Of a stretch of DNA of 64,000 nt, positions 1-8,442 are shown one piece after another. The number at the start of each line of letters is the position of its first letter. The first letter of the stretch is position 1. Made by a program: the position numbers and the translations under genes. Source of the DNA: Fimbriiglobus ruber (GTDB lineage Bacteria > Planctomycetota > Planctomycetia > Gemmatales > Gemmataceae); contig NZ_NIDE01000006.1 in the NCBI RefSeq assembly GCF_002197845.1, positions 1 to 64,000 of the forward strand, in the 5' to 3' direction. Below the pieces are notes generated by a model. It was not told the DNA's origin and made no database searches. It saw only the letters and a program-made list of their open reading frames with translations.

Positions 1-246
1 CGGCCCACGGGTCGCGAGTCCGATCCCAGTCGTCCTCGTCGTCCGCCCACCGGTCCGCCGGGCGCCGCCGGGATTCGGATACGGGTTCGGTGGTGCGGCC
101 GGCGGCGACGGCCTGGACGACCTGCTGGACGGCCGCGCTGACCGCCCGGGCCAACTCCCCGGCGACGGCCACCCGGACCCGCTCCTTCAGGTCGGCGATG
201 GTCGCCGCCAGGGTCGTCAATTGCGTGCGCGGAGGACCCCGGTCAC
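1..246 (-). CDS. hypothetical protein, N-terminal part, runs off left edge
   Basis: The frame read leftwards from a TTG at 220 is open to the window edge and encodes a helical segment followed by a charged, Asp/Arg-rich stretch (ADDEDDWDRTRDPW). A GTG at 246-244 overlaps the stop of the preceding small gene (GTGA), which is the expected translationally coupled start. It is one base out of frame with the TTG frame, so a single base seems to be missing near 220-225. I do not recognise the family. It is the last visible gene of the minus-strand operon. Confidence 0.5.
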
Positions 247-468
247 GGCTGTCCCCCCGGCCCGAGGTTGAGTTGCCGGAGCCCGGCCCACACCTGGGTC
301 AGGACCTTCTTCTCCCGCTTCTGCCCCTTGAGGGCGGCCACCAGCCGACCGCCGACCGGCCGCCTCCGCCAGGCCGCGCGGAGGCCTCGGCCTCGGCCAG
401 CGGGTCGGCCGGATCAAGCGGCGGGTCGGGCGGGTCGGGCGGCGGGGGCCGTTCGTTTCGTGCTTCAT
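243..468 (-). pseudogene. small basic protein gene with two apparent 1-base deletions
   Basis: An ATG at 468 overlaps the stop of the clamp-like gene (ATGA) and follows GGAGGAGCGAC, a good ribosome site. Coding character then moves through three frames: MKHETNG, then a Pro/Asp-rich linker (PPLDPADPLAEAEAS), then a convincing tail (KGQKREKKVLTQVWAG, stop at 243). Two missing bases restore one frame of about 75 codons. The product would be a small, basic, partly disordered protein of unknown role. It is either decayed or affected by sequencing indels. Confidence 0.5.
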
Positions 469-1595
469 GTCGCTCCTCCTGGGCGTTCGATCGGGGTTGT
501 GAGAGCGGCGGTGTCGGCGGGTTCGACCACGTGGGCCGGGTCGAGGGCGACGCACATCAGGCCCGGTCCGCCCCCGCGAACACGACGGCTTGCCCGGGGT
601 GACGCGGACGGTCCCGCACCCGAAGGTGAGGGCGCGGGCCAGAATTCGCCGGTCGATCGCTACCTGGATGGGCGGGCCGGCCGCGGTCGACCGGGCCAGG
701 CGGACCTCCTCGAACCGCCCGGTCGCCTCGTCCTGCGCCCGGACCGCGACCCCGCCCCCGGTGTCGAGGGTCACCGATCGATCGTCGGTCTCGGCCCCGG
801 AAGCGAGGCGAGTTGCACCGCCAGCGCGGCCGCGTCCCCGTCGGCGATTTCGATTGTGGTCGTCGCGGTCTTCGGGACCAGGCCGGCCACGTCCGGGTAC
901 CGGCCGGCGGTGTCGATCGACAGGAACACACGCCACGGGCCGGCCGCCACGACCAGGTGGCCGCCCGCCCGGCCGACCCGGACATCCGGCTCGGCGGTCC
1001 ACTCGCGGGCCCCGAACACCGGGACGGCCGGGATCAACACGTCGTCGCGGAACGGCAGGGTGAACCCGCCGCACACGAGCGCCGACCGGCCGTCGGTGCC
1101 GATCACCTGCCCGGTCGCACCCCGCACTTGCACCCGGTTCAGGGCGAACCGGGCCGGTTCGGTCGCGGCCGTCCGCCCGCACTCGTGGAGGGCACTCACG
1201 AACCCGTCCGGCACTGGGTGCCACTCGTCCGGTAAGCCGGGCAGCCGGTGCGACTTGTCGGGCCGGACGGCGTCGAACGAGGTGGTCCGCGGGACGCCCC
1301 GGTCGGCCCACCGGGCGGTGCCCGTGAGCGGGGTTTCCACTCCCCACTCGACCGGCTCGTCCCCACCTCCCTCGACATCCGCCAGCGTGGCCATCGGGAC
1401 CAATAGCCGCCGGTCGGTCCCGTCGGTCGGGGCGGTGTACGCGAGCCCGGCGTCGGCCGTCCGCGTCCACACGGTCAGGGTGCCGGCCCGGACCTCGAAC
1501 ACGACCACCGGGGCCGGCCCCCGGGGCCGCCCGGCCACACACTTGCGGGCCAGGGCCCGGAACGCCCGGGCCGACCCGCGACTCCACACGATCAC
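465..1595 (-). pseudogene. DNA polymerase sliding-clamp (DnaN)-like protein, three apparent frameshifts
   Basis: Restoring three single missing bases (near 797, 588 and 563, in or next to G/C runs) gives about 377 residues, the usual length of a bacterial beta clamp. Clamp features are visible: a middle-domain match ending RYPDVAGLVPK (compare the clamp pattern FPDY..VIPK), and a third domain with RILARALTFG, TVRVTPGKPVVF and LMCVALDP, matching the family's last strands. The start is the GTG at 1595, five bases after GGAGGTGA. As a second, divergent clamp in an operon with MoxR and VWA genes it is probably an element-specific paralogue rather than the housekeeping clamp. This is inferred from pattern; no search was run. 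Confidence 0.6.
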
Positions 1596-1617
1596 GGCGG
1601 TCACCTCCGTTCGGGGT

Positions 1618-1911
1618 TCAATCGACCCGCCACCCGTGGTGGACGACCTCCTCGGGCGCGTCGTACACCTCCCGCGGGAGGGCCAGCAGGGCGGCCACGG
1701 TCGGCGGTAGGGCGAACAGGTTGCCGTGGAATACGGTCGCGCGGTACCCGGTCAGCCCGCACGCCCCGAGGGCGTCGAACACGACTCCCAACTCCTCCTC
1801 CCGGTCCGCCGCCCGGCGGACGACCGGGAGAAACGGCCACCCCGGCCACAGGGTCGGGGTCGACACGAACAGCACGTCGCGGGCGGGCACCGGCCCGGCT
1901 TCGGGGGACAC
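1618..1911 (-). CDS. hypothetical protein, 97 aa
   Basis: An intact frame from GTG 1911 to TGA 1618 lies between the 288-residue gene and the clamp-like gene, with short gaps on both sides. The product is a small soluble alpha/beta-looking protein with a hydrophobic core (VLFVSTPTLWPGWPFLPVV). I see no signal peptide, metal motif or known domain. The spacing places it in the same operon. Unlike its downstream neighbours it needs no frame correction. Confidence 0.6.
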   Translation of the reverse strand: MSPEAGPVPARDVLFVSTPTLWPGWPFLPVVRRAADREEELGVVFDALGACGLTGYRATVFHGNLFALPPTVAALLALPREVYDAPEEVVHHGWRVD

Positions 1912-1948
1912 AGACAGGATCGGTCTCCGGGCGGTGGGAAACGGGGGG

Positions 1949-2815
1949 TCACGCGACGGCCAGGACGGCGGCCAGCCGCTCGACCTTCTGCCGCAACGCG
2001 TCCCGGGCGGCCGTCAGCTCGCGGTCGAGCTTGGCCTTCTCGTCGCTCAGATACTCGGCGTACGCCTGGATCTTGAATTGCGTCACCCGGATCTTGCTCG
2101 CGGCCCGCTTGAGCGTCTCGTCCCGGGTGTCGTCCCCGAACTGGGCGACCGCCTTGCGGTGGTCGTCGACCAGGGCGGCCAGCCCGGCGGCCACCGACTC
2201 CTTGACGCTCCGGTCCCCCTCGGGCGTCCCGCCGGGGACCGGGAACCGCAGGATCTGGCCGTTGATCCGCCCGAGCATGGCCTGCACCCGGTCGACGAAC
2301 CCGGTGTGCCGGTCCGGCATGAAATAGACGCCGCCCTGGGGCCGCACCGGGAACAGGTCGGCGTGCCGGTCGAACAACTTCTGAATGACGCGGGTCACGT
2401 CGGCGCCCGAACGCGCGTCGATCGCGTGGTCGAGGTGCTCCTGGGCCAGGGTCGCCAGCCCGGGCAGGTCGCAGGTGACCTGGCCCGTGGTCTTGTCGAG
2501 GGCGAGCAGGGTCTCCAGGGTGTACGCGAACCGGTCCCCGTCCCGGCTCTCGTGGGTGAACTGGAACCGGACGGTGGCCGCGTCCTCGGCCACCTGGCGG
2601 ATGATCCGCTGGTCGGACAGCTTCTTGCACGCCCGGGTGAACGCGTGCTTGGGGGCGAGTTCGCGGGCCACCCCGTCGTCCAGCCCGGCGTCCCGGAGGG
2701 CGGCGACCAGGGCCGGGTGGGTGACGGCCACCCCCGAACACGTCCACGCGATCACCTCCCCGAGCAGGCGGGCGCCGGCGGCGACCGGGAACGGGGCGGG
2801 CGGGTTCGTCGTCAT
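1949..2815 (-). CDS. hypothetical protein, 288 aa, alpha-helical C-terminus
   Basis: An intact frame from ATG 2815, preceded by GGAGTG, to a stop at 1949. The N-terminal two thirds is mixed alpha/beta with conserved-looking stretches (KKLSDQRIIRQV, GGVYFMP, KLFDRHADLFPV). The last 90 residues are a charged helix with heptad character (YLSDEKAKLDRELTAARDALRQ), probably a coiled coil. It reminds me of uncharacterised DUF-type proteins found with phage or plasmid genes, but I cannot name the family securely. It lies directly downstream of the VWA gene and upstream of the clamp-like gene. Confidence 0.75.
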   Translation of the reverse strand: MTTNPPAPFPVAAGARLLGEVIAWTCSGVAVTHPALVAALRDAGLDDGVARELAPKHAFTRACKKLSDQRIIRQVAEDAATVRFQFTHESRDGDRFAYTLETLLALDKTTGQVTCDLPGLATLAQEHLDHAIDARSGADVTRVIQKLFDRHADLFPVRPQGGVYFMPDRHTGFVDRVQAMLGRINGQILRFPVPGGTPEGDRSVKESVAAGLAALVDDHRKAVAQFGDDTRDETLKRAASKIRVTQFKIQAYAEYLSDEKAKLDRELTAARDALRQKVERLAAVLAVA

Positions 2816-2918
2816 GGGTTACACTCCTGGGGAACGGGGCGAGGGGAAAAGGATCGGCCCGGCCGCGGTCCCGCCACGCGGGCGGGTCGCGACCGGGCCG
2901 GACGAACGACACGGGTCA

Positions 2919-3454
2919 TCAGAGCGACAGCACCCGGCCGACGGCGGCCGCGTCCGGGGCCAGGGACCGGACCGCGTGAACCTCGTCGCTGATCGCGCTC
3001 AGGTCGCCGGGCGGGTTGTCGACGACCAGGCTGACGAGCCGGGCCTGGACCGATCGCTTCCAATCCAGAAAGCCCTTCTGGACGTCCGCCGGCAACCGGC
3101 ACCGGGCGTCGGTCACGAACACCAGGTCGGTGACCCCCGGCGGAGCCTTCAGGGCGGCGTACATCCGCGGCATCTCGCGGACCGGGACATCAATGTCGGA
3201 CCCACACCCGATAAACGCCGACAGCCAGTCCAGCAACTTCGTTTCGTCCCACCGGCCCGGGGGGAGCGGCAACAGCCGTTCGCCCGAGTCGCCGCTGTAC
3301 GCGATCAACGCGCACCACCGACGTTGCTGGCGGGCGATCCCGGCGAGGGCCAGGGCCAGCGCCTTGGCCGTGTGGATCTTGTCCCCGGCCATGCTCCCAG
3401 ACTCGTCCAGGGCGACGACGACCGGGCCCTTCCCGGCCGGCTCGACCGCGTGGT
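2919..3454 (-). pseudogene. 3' exon of the VWA-domain gene, with MIDAS motif
   Basis: This is the second part of the VWA gene cut by the group II intron. Reading from the intron end the frame gives HAVEPAGKGPVVVALDESGSM, where the DxSGS motif is the metal-ion-dependent adhesion site of VWA domains. The conserved core follows (HTAKALALALAGIA, ALIAYSG, TDLVFVTDARC) and the stop is at 2919. Joined to the 5' exon with three single-base corrections it makes a protein of about 462 residues resembling CoxE/VWA partners of MoxR ATPases. Such proteins are thought to act with MoxR in assembling or remodelling targets; that role is inferred here. Confidence 0.7.
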
Positions 3455-3463
3455 GTTGTTACC

Positions 3464-5260
3464 CTAAGCCGGAGTGTCGCCACTCCGACTCGGCTTCAGA
3501 ACCGGACGTGAGACTTTCGCCTCATCCGGCTCCTCAGTTACTCGGTGATTGTCATTCACACCTCGACGGCGGTCCTCCGCCGTCTTCCCCTGGTGGCAGT
3601 GCAGATGTAAGAGCTGGATGTTCGACCCACCGGCCGCCCCGCCTTGGGACTTCGGCTGGATGTGATCGACGCACGTCTCGTCATCGTGCTTGAAGAACAG
3701 TCCGCACCGCGGGCACCGACCCTTCTGGTTCTTCAGCAGTCTCGCGACCGCCGGGAACACGTCCGGGTATCGCCCCAGTCGGCTACCCCAGTAAACCCAG
3801 TCGCCATCGAACGGGCTGCGGGCATCCTGTACCTTGGCATGGCGCACGATGTTCGTGTCCATGTGGCTGGCAAGTCGGACCGCCTTCCCGGGCGGTTTGA
3901 AGATCCAGCCGAGGCCGTCGCCGGCCCGCCAGTACTTCCGTCCGACCCACCGACCGCCCTTGTTCGGGTGCCGCCGGTTGGCCCAGCCGCGGAGCATCTG
4001 GAACAGCACGTGATGGACCTTCGAGAAGGTCTGGCTGCTGACCACCGTCGAGTAGTACATCGACCACCCGCGAATGACCGGGTTCAGGTGGCCGATGAGG
4101 GCCTCCTGCGGGGCATTCCTGTGACGGTCGAGTATCTCTCGGAGTCGAGCCACGTGCCGTTTCACCGCCTCCGCGCTGGGTCGGATGAGGGTCTTGAAGC
4201 CGATCCGCTGTCCGTTGGACTTGCTACCAGATCGCGACGCCCCCACGGGGTACTGTCGGACGGAGAAGCCCAGGAAGTCGAACCCGGCGCGGCCGTCCAC
4301 TTCCCGAAGTGTGTGGCCGACCCGGGTCTTGCTCGGTTTCAATTCCAGCCCCATCCCTTTCAACCACTCCGCGATGACCTGTCGGGCCTCCCTCACGACC
4401 GCCTCGTCCCTGTGCAAGACGACGAAGTCGTCGGCGTACCGGATGACGTGTGGGGGTGCGATATTCTGCTCCTTTCCGTTGACCCACTCCCGTCGTCTCG
4501 GGAACCGCGCCTGGACCAGTTCCTCCAGTCCGTGCAGCGCGATGTTGGCCAGGAGCGGCGAGATGGCCCCGCCCTGCGGGGTGCCCTGTTCCGAGGGGAA
4601 CAGCGTCTCGCCGTCGAGGATGCCGGCTTCGAGCCACGCCCGGAGTTGCCGGGTGATGGTCGGGCCAGCGTTGACCTTCTTGAGCAGCGCGTCATGGTCG
4701 ATGCGGTCGAAGCACTTCGCGATGTCGGCGTCGAGGACGTACTTGTCCATCTTCGAGACGGATTGGAAGATCGCTCCGATCGCATCCCAGCAGGACCGTC
4801 CCGGGCGGAACCCGTAGCTGTTGGGCTCGAACCTGGCTTCCCATTCGGGTTCCAGGGCGAACCGCACCAGCGTCTGCAGCGCGCGGTCGTGCAGCGTCGG
4901 AATGCCCAGGGGCCGAAGTTCTTCACTCCCCGGCTTGGGAATGTAGACCCGGCGCACGGGCGTGGCCTCGGCCCCGACCTTGAGGCCATCGGCCAACTCC
5001 AGACGGTCTTCCGGGGCCAGCGCGCTGACCCCATCAACCCCGGCGGTGTTCTTCCCCCGGTTGTCTTGAGTGACGCGACGAACGGCGAGCAGTTTGGCCG
5101 CCCGGTTGTTGATCATGAGTCTCTGGAGCGTGCGAACCGTCTGACTGTCGCCTCGGGCCGAGGCTCGGTAGATCCGCTTCTGGAGCTTGAAGACGTCCCG
5201 TTCGATTTGGCGCCACGGGAGCGCCTCCCACCTATACATCGGATTGAGGTCCGTGTTCAT
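3464..5260 (-). CDS. ltrA: group II intron reverse transcriptase/maturase with HNH endonuclease
   Basis: This is a 598-residue intron-encoded protein; the ATG at 5260 is the likely start, although the frame is open upstream to 5536. RT blocks are clear: RVYIPKPGSEELRPLGIP, FRPGRSCWDAI, the catalytic RYADDF, then GFDFLGF. The maturase X region follows (GHLNPVIRGWSMYY). The C-terminus is an HNH nuclease with paired cysteines (CPRCGLFF, DHIQPKSQGG, LHCHQGKT). It would splice the intron and drive retrohoming. Oddly the frame continues through domain V and most of domain VI and stops nine bases before the intron end. Confidence 0.93.
   Translation of the reverse strand: MNTDLNPMYRWEALPWRQIERDVFKLQKRIYRASARGDSQTVRTLQRLMINNRAAKLLAVRRVTQDNRGKNTAGVDGVSALAPEDRLELADGLKVGAEATPVRRVYIPKPGSEELRPLGIPTLHDRALQTLVRFALEPEWEARFEPNSYGFRPGRSCWDAIGAIFQSVSKMDKYVLDADIAKCFDRIDHDALLKKVNAGPTITRQLRAWLEAGILDGETLFPSEQGTPQGGAISPLLANIALHGLEELVQARFPRRREWVNGKEQNIAPPHVIRYADDFVVLHRDEAVVREARQVIAEWLKGMGLELKPSKTRVGHTLREVDGRAGFDFLGFSVRQYPVGASRSGSKSNGQRIGFKTLIRPSAEAVKRHVARLREILDRHRNAPQEALIGHLNPVIRGWSMYYSTVVSSQTFSKVHHVLFQMLRGWANRRHPNKGGRWVGRKYWRAGDGLGWIFKPPGKAVRLASHMDTNIVRHAKVQDARSPFDGDWVYWGSRLGRYPDVFPAVARLLKNQKGRCPRCGLFFKHDDETCVDHIQPKSQGGAAGGSNIQLLHLHCHQGKTAEDRRRGVNDNHRVTEEPDEAKVSRPVLKPSRSGDTPA
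3499..3532 (-). ncRNA. group II intron domain V catalytic hairpin
   Basis: On the minus strand the 34-nt hairpin begins GAGCCGGATGAG, has a GCGAAAGT apical region and ends CACGTCCGGTTC. It shows the characteristic AGC triad side and GNRA-type loop of domain V. The adjacent stem downstream (about 3464-3498) fits domain VI. It overlaps the last codons of the intron-encoded protein. Confidence 0.8.
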
Positions 5261-5843
5261 AGTTTGTGTACTCCTGCTTCGCGACCCTACCTTCCGAGTA
5301 ACCGTGCCCACGTCTGCGTATCCCCGGGCTTTCCCCGAGGCGTTGGCTTCTTGGGCAATCCTTCCCCCGCCGGGCGTGCGGTTGACACTTGCTCCGGGCG
5401 TGTTGCGCCCGGAGAGCTCGACGGGGGTTACTTCGTTCCTCATTCCGGTCGTGTGCTGGGTGAAGGGCCTTGCTATTCGCCGGGTTACTTTGTGGATGCG
5501 TGTGGGTGTCGCCGTGAAGACCCCACCGTTCACCATGCCCGTTTTGGACCGAGCCCATAACTCGCGTAGGCTCGTAGCGCTTGACGGCGATTCGGACGCA
5601 AGTTCGTGTTCCTACCCATACCCAGCCGTGCTAGGCGGGATTCCCGGTCGAGTTCCGGGTAACCGCCGTTCGGGCCCGCTTCAGGGGTTGATGGTCAGTC
5701 GCGACCCTGGGGCCAGTGCATCACCTCCGCATCAGGAGGGGCGGGAGTCGCACCCGCACAGGAATGAAGTTGTCACCGTGCCGAAGCACGGTGCCGCTGA
5801 TCCCCGACTGCTTACGCAGCCGTTTCCAGCGAACGAGTCACAC

Positions 5844-6693
5844 CGCGACACAGGGCCTGGCGCTCACGATTCGCCGGAGGGTGTCGAGTTCCAGTTCGGG
5901 GACCACGAGCTTGGCCAACTCGGCGGGTAGCAGGCGGCCGACGTCCCCGCCCGGTTCGACCCCGACCACGTCGTCCAGCCGTGGGTCACCTTCATCCGCT
6001 GCCTCGACTGGGCGACCCGCCGGAACCGCCGGCCAGGTCGCAGATCCGCCGCAGCGCGGGGTCGCTGCGGACTCGCTGGAACATGGCCGCGACGGCCGCC
6101 GGGTCGTGGCGGCCGGGCGTCCCCGGTCCCATCCCCATCCCGAGCCCGGCCGCCGCCTCGTGCAACTCGGCCACCTCCTTGCCGGCCTCGGCCACGGCGC
6201 GGCCGACCGCCCGCAGGGTCGCCATCTCGTCGCCCGATGAATCACCCGCGCCGGGCGGGGGCTCGGTTGCATCCTCCGGTTTCAGACTGGCAAACTGTTC
6301 GGCGAAGTGGGTGGCGGCGATCCCCGCGGCGGTGTCGTCGAGCCGCGTCGCGGCGTGCAGGGCGCGGTACTCGGGCGTCCCCAGCAGGTGGGTCAGGAAC
6401 TGGTGCCGCCGCGGGTCGACACAGGTTTCGTTCAACCGCGGGCCGGGGTCGAACGCCGCCGTGAAGAAGTCGGCGGCGGCGAACGCGTCGGTCCCGGCCC
6501 GCTTGAGCCGGTCGCTCTCGGCGAGCAGGTCGCGGCCCCGCCGCAGTCCCCAGGCGTCGACCACCAGGGCGGTCGGGCCGGCGTCGACCCTGGTGGCGGT
6601 CGCGGGGACCGCCACCACCGCGCCGGACTCCACCGGGCGATCCGGCGACCGGCCGTCGAGGTCGAGTAGTTTGAGCAACTCCTTCGGGTCCAT
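5844..6693 (-). pseudogene. 5' exon of the VWA-domain gene
   Basis: It starts at ATG 6693 after a strong GGAGGAGGT site (MDPKELLKLLDLDG). The first 220 residues are a helical N-terminal region typical of VWA partners of MoxR. Near 6027 and 5970 and again near 5863 single missing G/C bases shift the frame. With them restored the protein reads LAGRFRRVAQSRQRMK, then LDDVVGVEPGGDVGRLLPAEL, then RRIVERQALCR at the intron boundary. The RMK...GLDDVVGVEPG...LLPAEL pattern is characteristic of this VWA family. The corrected exon lengths sum to a whole number of codons, which supports both the intron ends and the indel count. Confidence 0.7.
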
Positions 6694-6725
6694 ACCTCCT
6701 CCGTTGAGGTTCGGGTTGTGATCGG

Positions 6726-6845
6726 TTACGGGACGTTTTGGAACAGAAGGCGGACGATGGCGGCGAACAGGATCCGGTCGTGCCGGTTGCCCAGCCCGTC
6801 GGCCACAACGAGCGGCCAGTCGGGGTGGGGGCGCACGGGGTCCAT
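6726..6845 (-). CDS. small ORF, 39 aa
   Basis: ATG 6845 follows CGGAGGAGTTC, an excellent ribosome site, and the frame MDPVRPHPDWPLVVADGLGN... ends at 6726, about 30 bases before the VWA start. It begins MDP like the VWA protein. No family is recognised. It is supported by the ribosome site and operon position only. Confidence 0.4.
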   Translation of the reverse strand: MDPVRPHPDWPLVVADGLGNRHDRILFAAIVRLLFQNVP

Positions 6846-6913
6846 GAACTCCTCCGGGTGGGTAAAAGGAAAACCGGCGTGGCCCCTCGACGGGTCCCTA
6901 CGCCGGTCGTGGG

Positions 6914-7094
6914 CGGGTCGTCGGGGGGGGTCGTCGGGGGGGGGCGTCGGGGGTCGTCGGGGGGGTCGTCGGGGGGGGTCGTCGGGGGGGTCGTCGGGGG
7001 GGTCGTCGGGGGGTCGTCGGGGGGGGCGTCGGGGGGGGGCGTCGGGGGGGGCGTCGGGGGGGGTCGTCGGGGGGGGTCGTCGGGGGGGGGTCGT
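6914..7094. repeat. G-rich minisatellite, GTCGTCGGGGGG-type units
   Basis: About 180 bp of imperfect tandem units of roughly 9-13 bp, each GTCGTC or GCGTC plus a run of 5-9 G on the plus strand. It lies just downstream of the MoxR stop and upstream of the small ORF at 6845. At least a dozen G-runs of four or more make it a strong G-quadruplex candidate on the plus (non-coding) strand and a C-rich tract in the operon mRNA. The different run lengths look like slippage. Confidence 0.9.
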
Positions 7095-7098
7095 CCGC

Positions 7099-8230
7099 TC
7101 AGACGGCCTCGATGCTGGCAAGCTTGAGCTTCTTGAGCTGCTCCTTCACGTACCCGCGGGCCTTGTCGACCCGCCCGTTGCCCTTCAGGCCCGCCAGTTG
7201 CCGGTCGATCTCGGCCAGCTTGGCGGCGGCCTTGGCCGCGTCGGCCAGGTCGCGGACATCGGCCGCGGCCAGCACCTGCTCGACTTCGAGCAAGCAGTTG
7301 GGTGACCCGCATGCCGGTCGGGTTGGCGACCCGGGCGATCACCCGGGCGGCCGCCTGCGGTTGCTCGCCCGGGTCGTCCCACAGGCAGTGCTGGGCGACC
7401 TCCAGGTGTTCGGGCCGCACCTCGTCGGCCCCGGTCAGGTACGCGAACGCCTGGACCACCCCGACGGTCTTGAACTGCCGCCGGTCGCCCGGCTGGACGC
7501 CCTCCTTCGCGAGTTCCTTGAGGACGGTTTCGAGGGCGTCTTTCGCGTCGTCCGCCCACGGCAGGGTGAGGGCCCGGAGGCGCGCCTGCCCGACCTCGGC
7601 CGGGGTGATCGTGGTCGACAACCGGGGGGCGTGGTCGCGGGTCCACAGGAGCTTCTGGCGGCCGGCCTGGGACCGGATCGGGGCGACCGTTTTCCGGAGC
7701 AAGAACCGGTCGGCGATGGCCGCGAGTTCCTTCCCGTTGTCGGGCGATGCCCACTCGTTGCTCGCGGCCAGGCACAGCTTCAGGGGCACCGTACGGGCGA
7801 CCCCGTCGCCGGCGTCGTACACCCGCTCGTTCAGCATCCGGAGCAGGGTGTTCAGGATCGCCGACGACGCCTTGAACACCTCGTCCAGGTACGCGAACTC
7901 GGCCTCCGGCAGTTTGCCCGCCGTAACCCGCAGGTACTTGTCCTCCTTCAGGGCGGCCAGGCTGACCGGCCCGAAGCACTCCTCCGGGGTCGTGAATTTC
8001 GTCAGCAGGATCGAGAACTTGGTCCCGCCCGTCCAGGACAGCACGGAATCGAGGAGCAGGCTCTTGGCCGACCCCGGCGGCCCGACCAGCAGCACATGTT
8101 CGTTGGCGACCAGGGCGGTGAGGACGAGGTCGATCTCGTCCTCCCGCTCGATCAGGGCGGACGATAGTTCATGGCGGGCCTGAGCGAACTTGTCGCGGAC
8201 GGGGTCGATGTCGGGCCGAAGCAGTTTCAT
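7099..8230 (-). pseudogene. MoxR-family AAA+ ATPase, one apparent frameshift near the C-terminus
   Basis: ATG 8230 starts MKLLRPDIDPVRDKF. Walker A is VLLVGPPGSAKSLLL (about residues 52-66), Walker B is EFAYLDEVFKA, followed by sensor-like NTLLRMLNER and LAASNEW. This is the MoxR/RavA branch of AAA+ ATPases, which typically work with VWA proteins. Near 7297 the frame moves from TGMRVTQLL to LEVEQVLAAADV. Removing one base gives one reading frame of 376 residues ending KLKLASIEAV at 7099. The gene lies directly upstream of the VWA gene. Confidence 0.85.
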
Positions 8231-8300
8231 GCAGAGATCCTCGGGTGACAGGATGAGGGCCGGACGGGGCGTCCGGCGACGAATGCGGGTGGGAAACGAC

Positions 8301-8333
8301 GCGACCGCCCCGGGATTCGTCCGGGGCGGTCGC
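8301..8333. terminator. strong GC hairpin between the GYF_2 and MoxR genes
   Basis: A perfect 13-bp stem (GCGACCGCCCCGG / CCGGGGCGGTCGC) with a 7-nt loop GATTCGT lies in the 212-bp gap. It lacks a clear U-tract, so it may be a factor-dependent terminator, an attenuator between the first gene and the MoxR-VWA part, or a processing site. Nothing else is evident in this gap. Confidence 0.5.
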
Positions 8334-8442
8334 GCCAGCTTCGAAATCCGGCGATCCGACGAGACGAGGATCAGGCGCAGGAGCAGGCATCCCGGGGCAC
8401 GCCGGGCGATCGGCTCGTGGGCCGGTGGTGGCGGGCCGCCGG

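Larger units (their letters stand above)
3455..5843 (-). mobile_element. group II intron inserted in the VWA gene
   Basis: On the minus strand the element starts GTGTG (5843), matching the GUGYG 5' consensus, and ends in an AAC (3' end at 3455 or 3458; both keep the same downstream frame). Near the 3' end are a typical domain V hairpin with a GAAA loop and a domain VI stem. About 580 nt of structured 5' RNA precede the intron-encoded protein. Removing 3455-5843 joins codons LCR to D-HAVEP, which restores the VWA frame across the junction. Length is about 2.39 kb, normal for an ORF-bearing intron. Confidence 0.85.

Noticed and set aside
6914-7094. Tandem G-rich repeats resembling a CRISPR array
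   Set aside because: Units are 9-13 bp with no unique spacers and no cas genes; it is a minisatellite.
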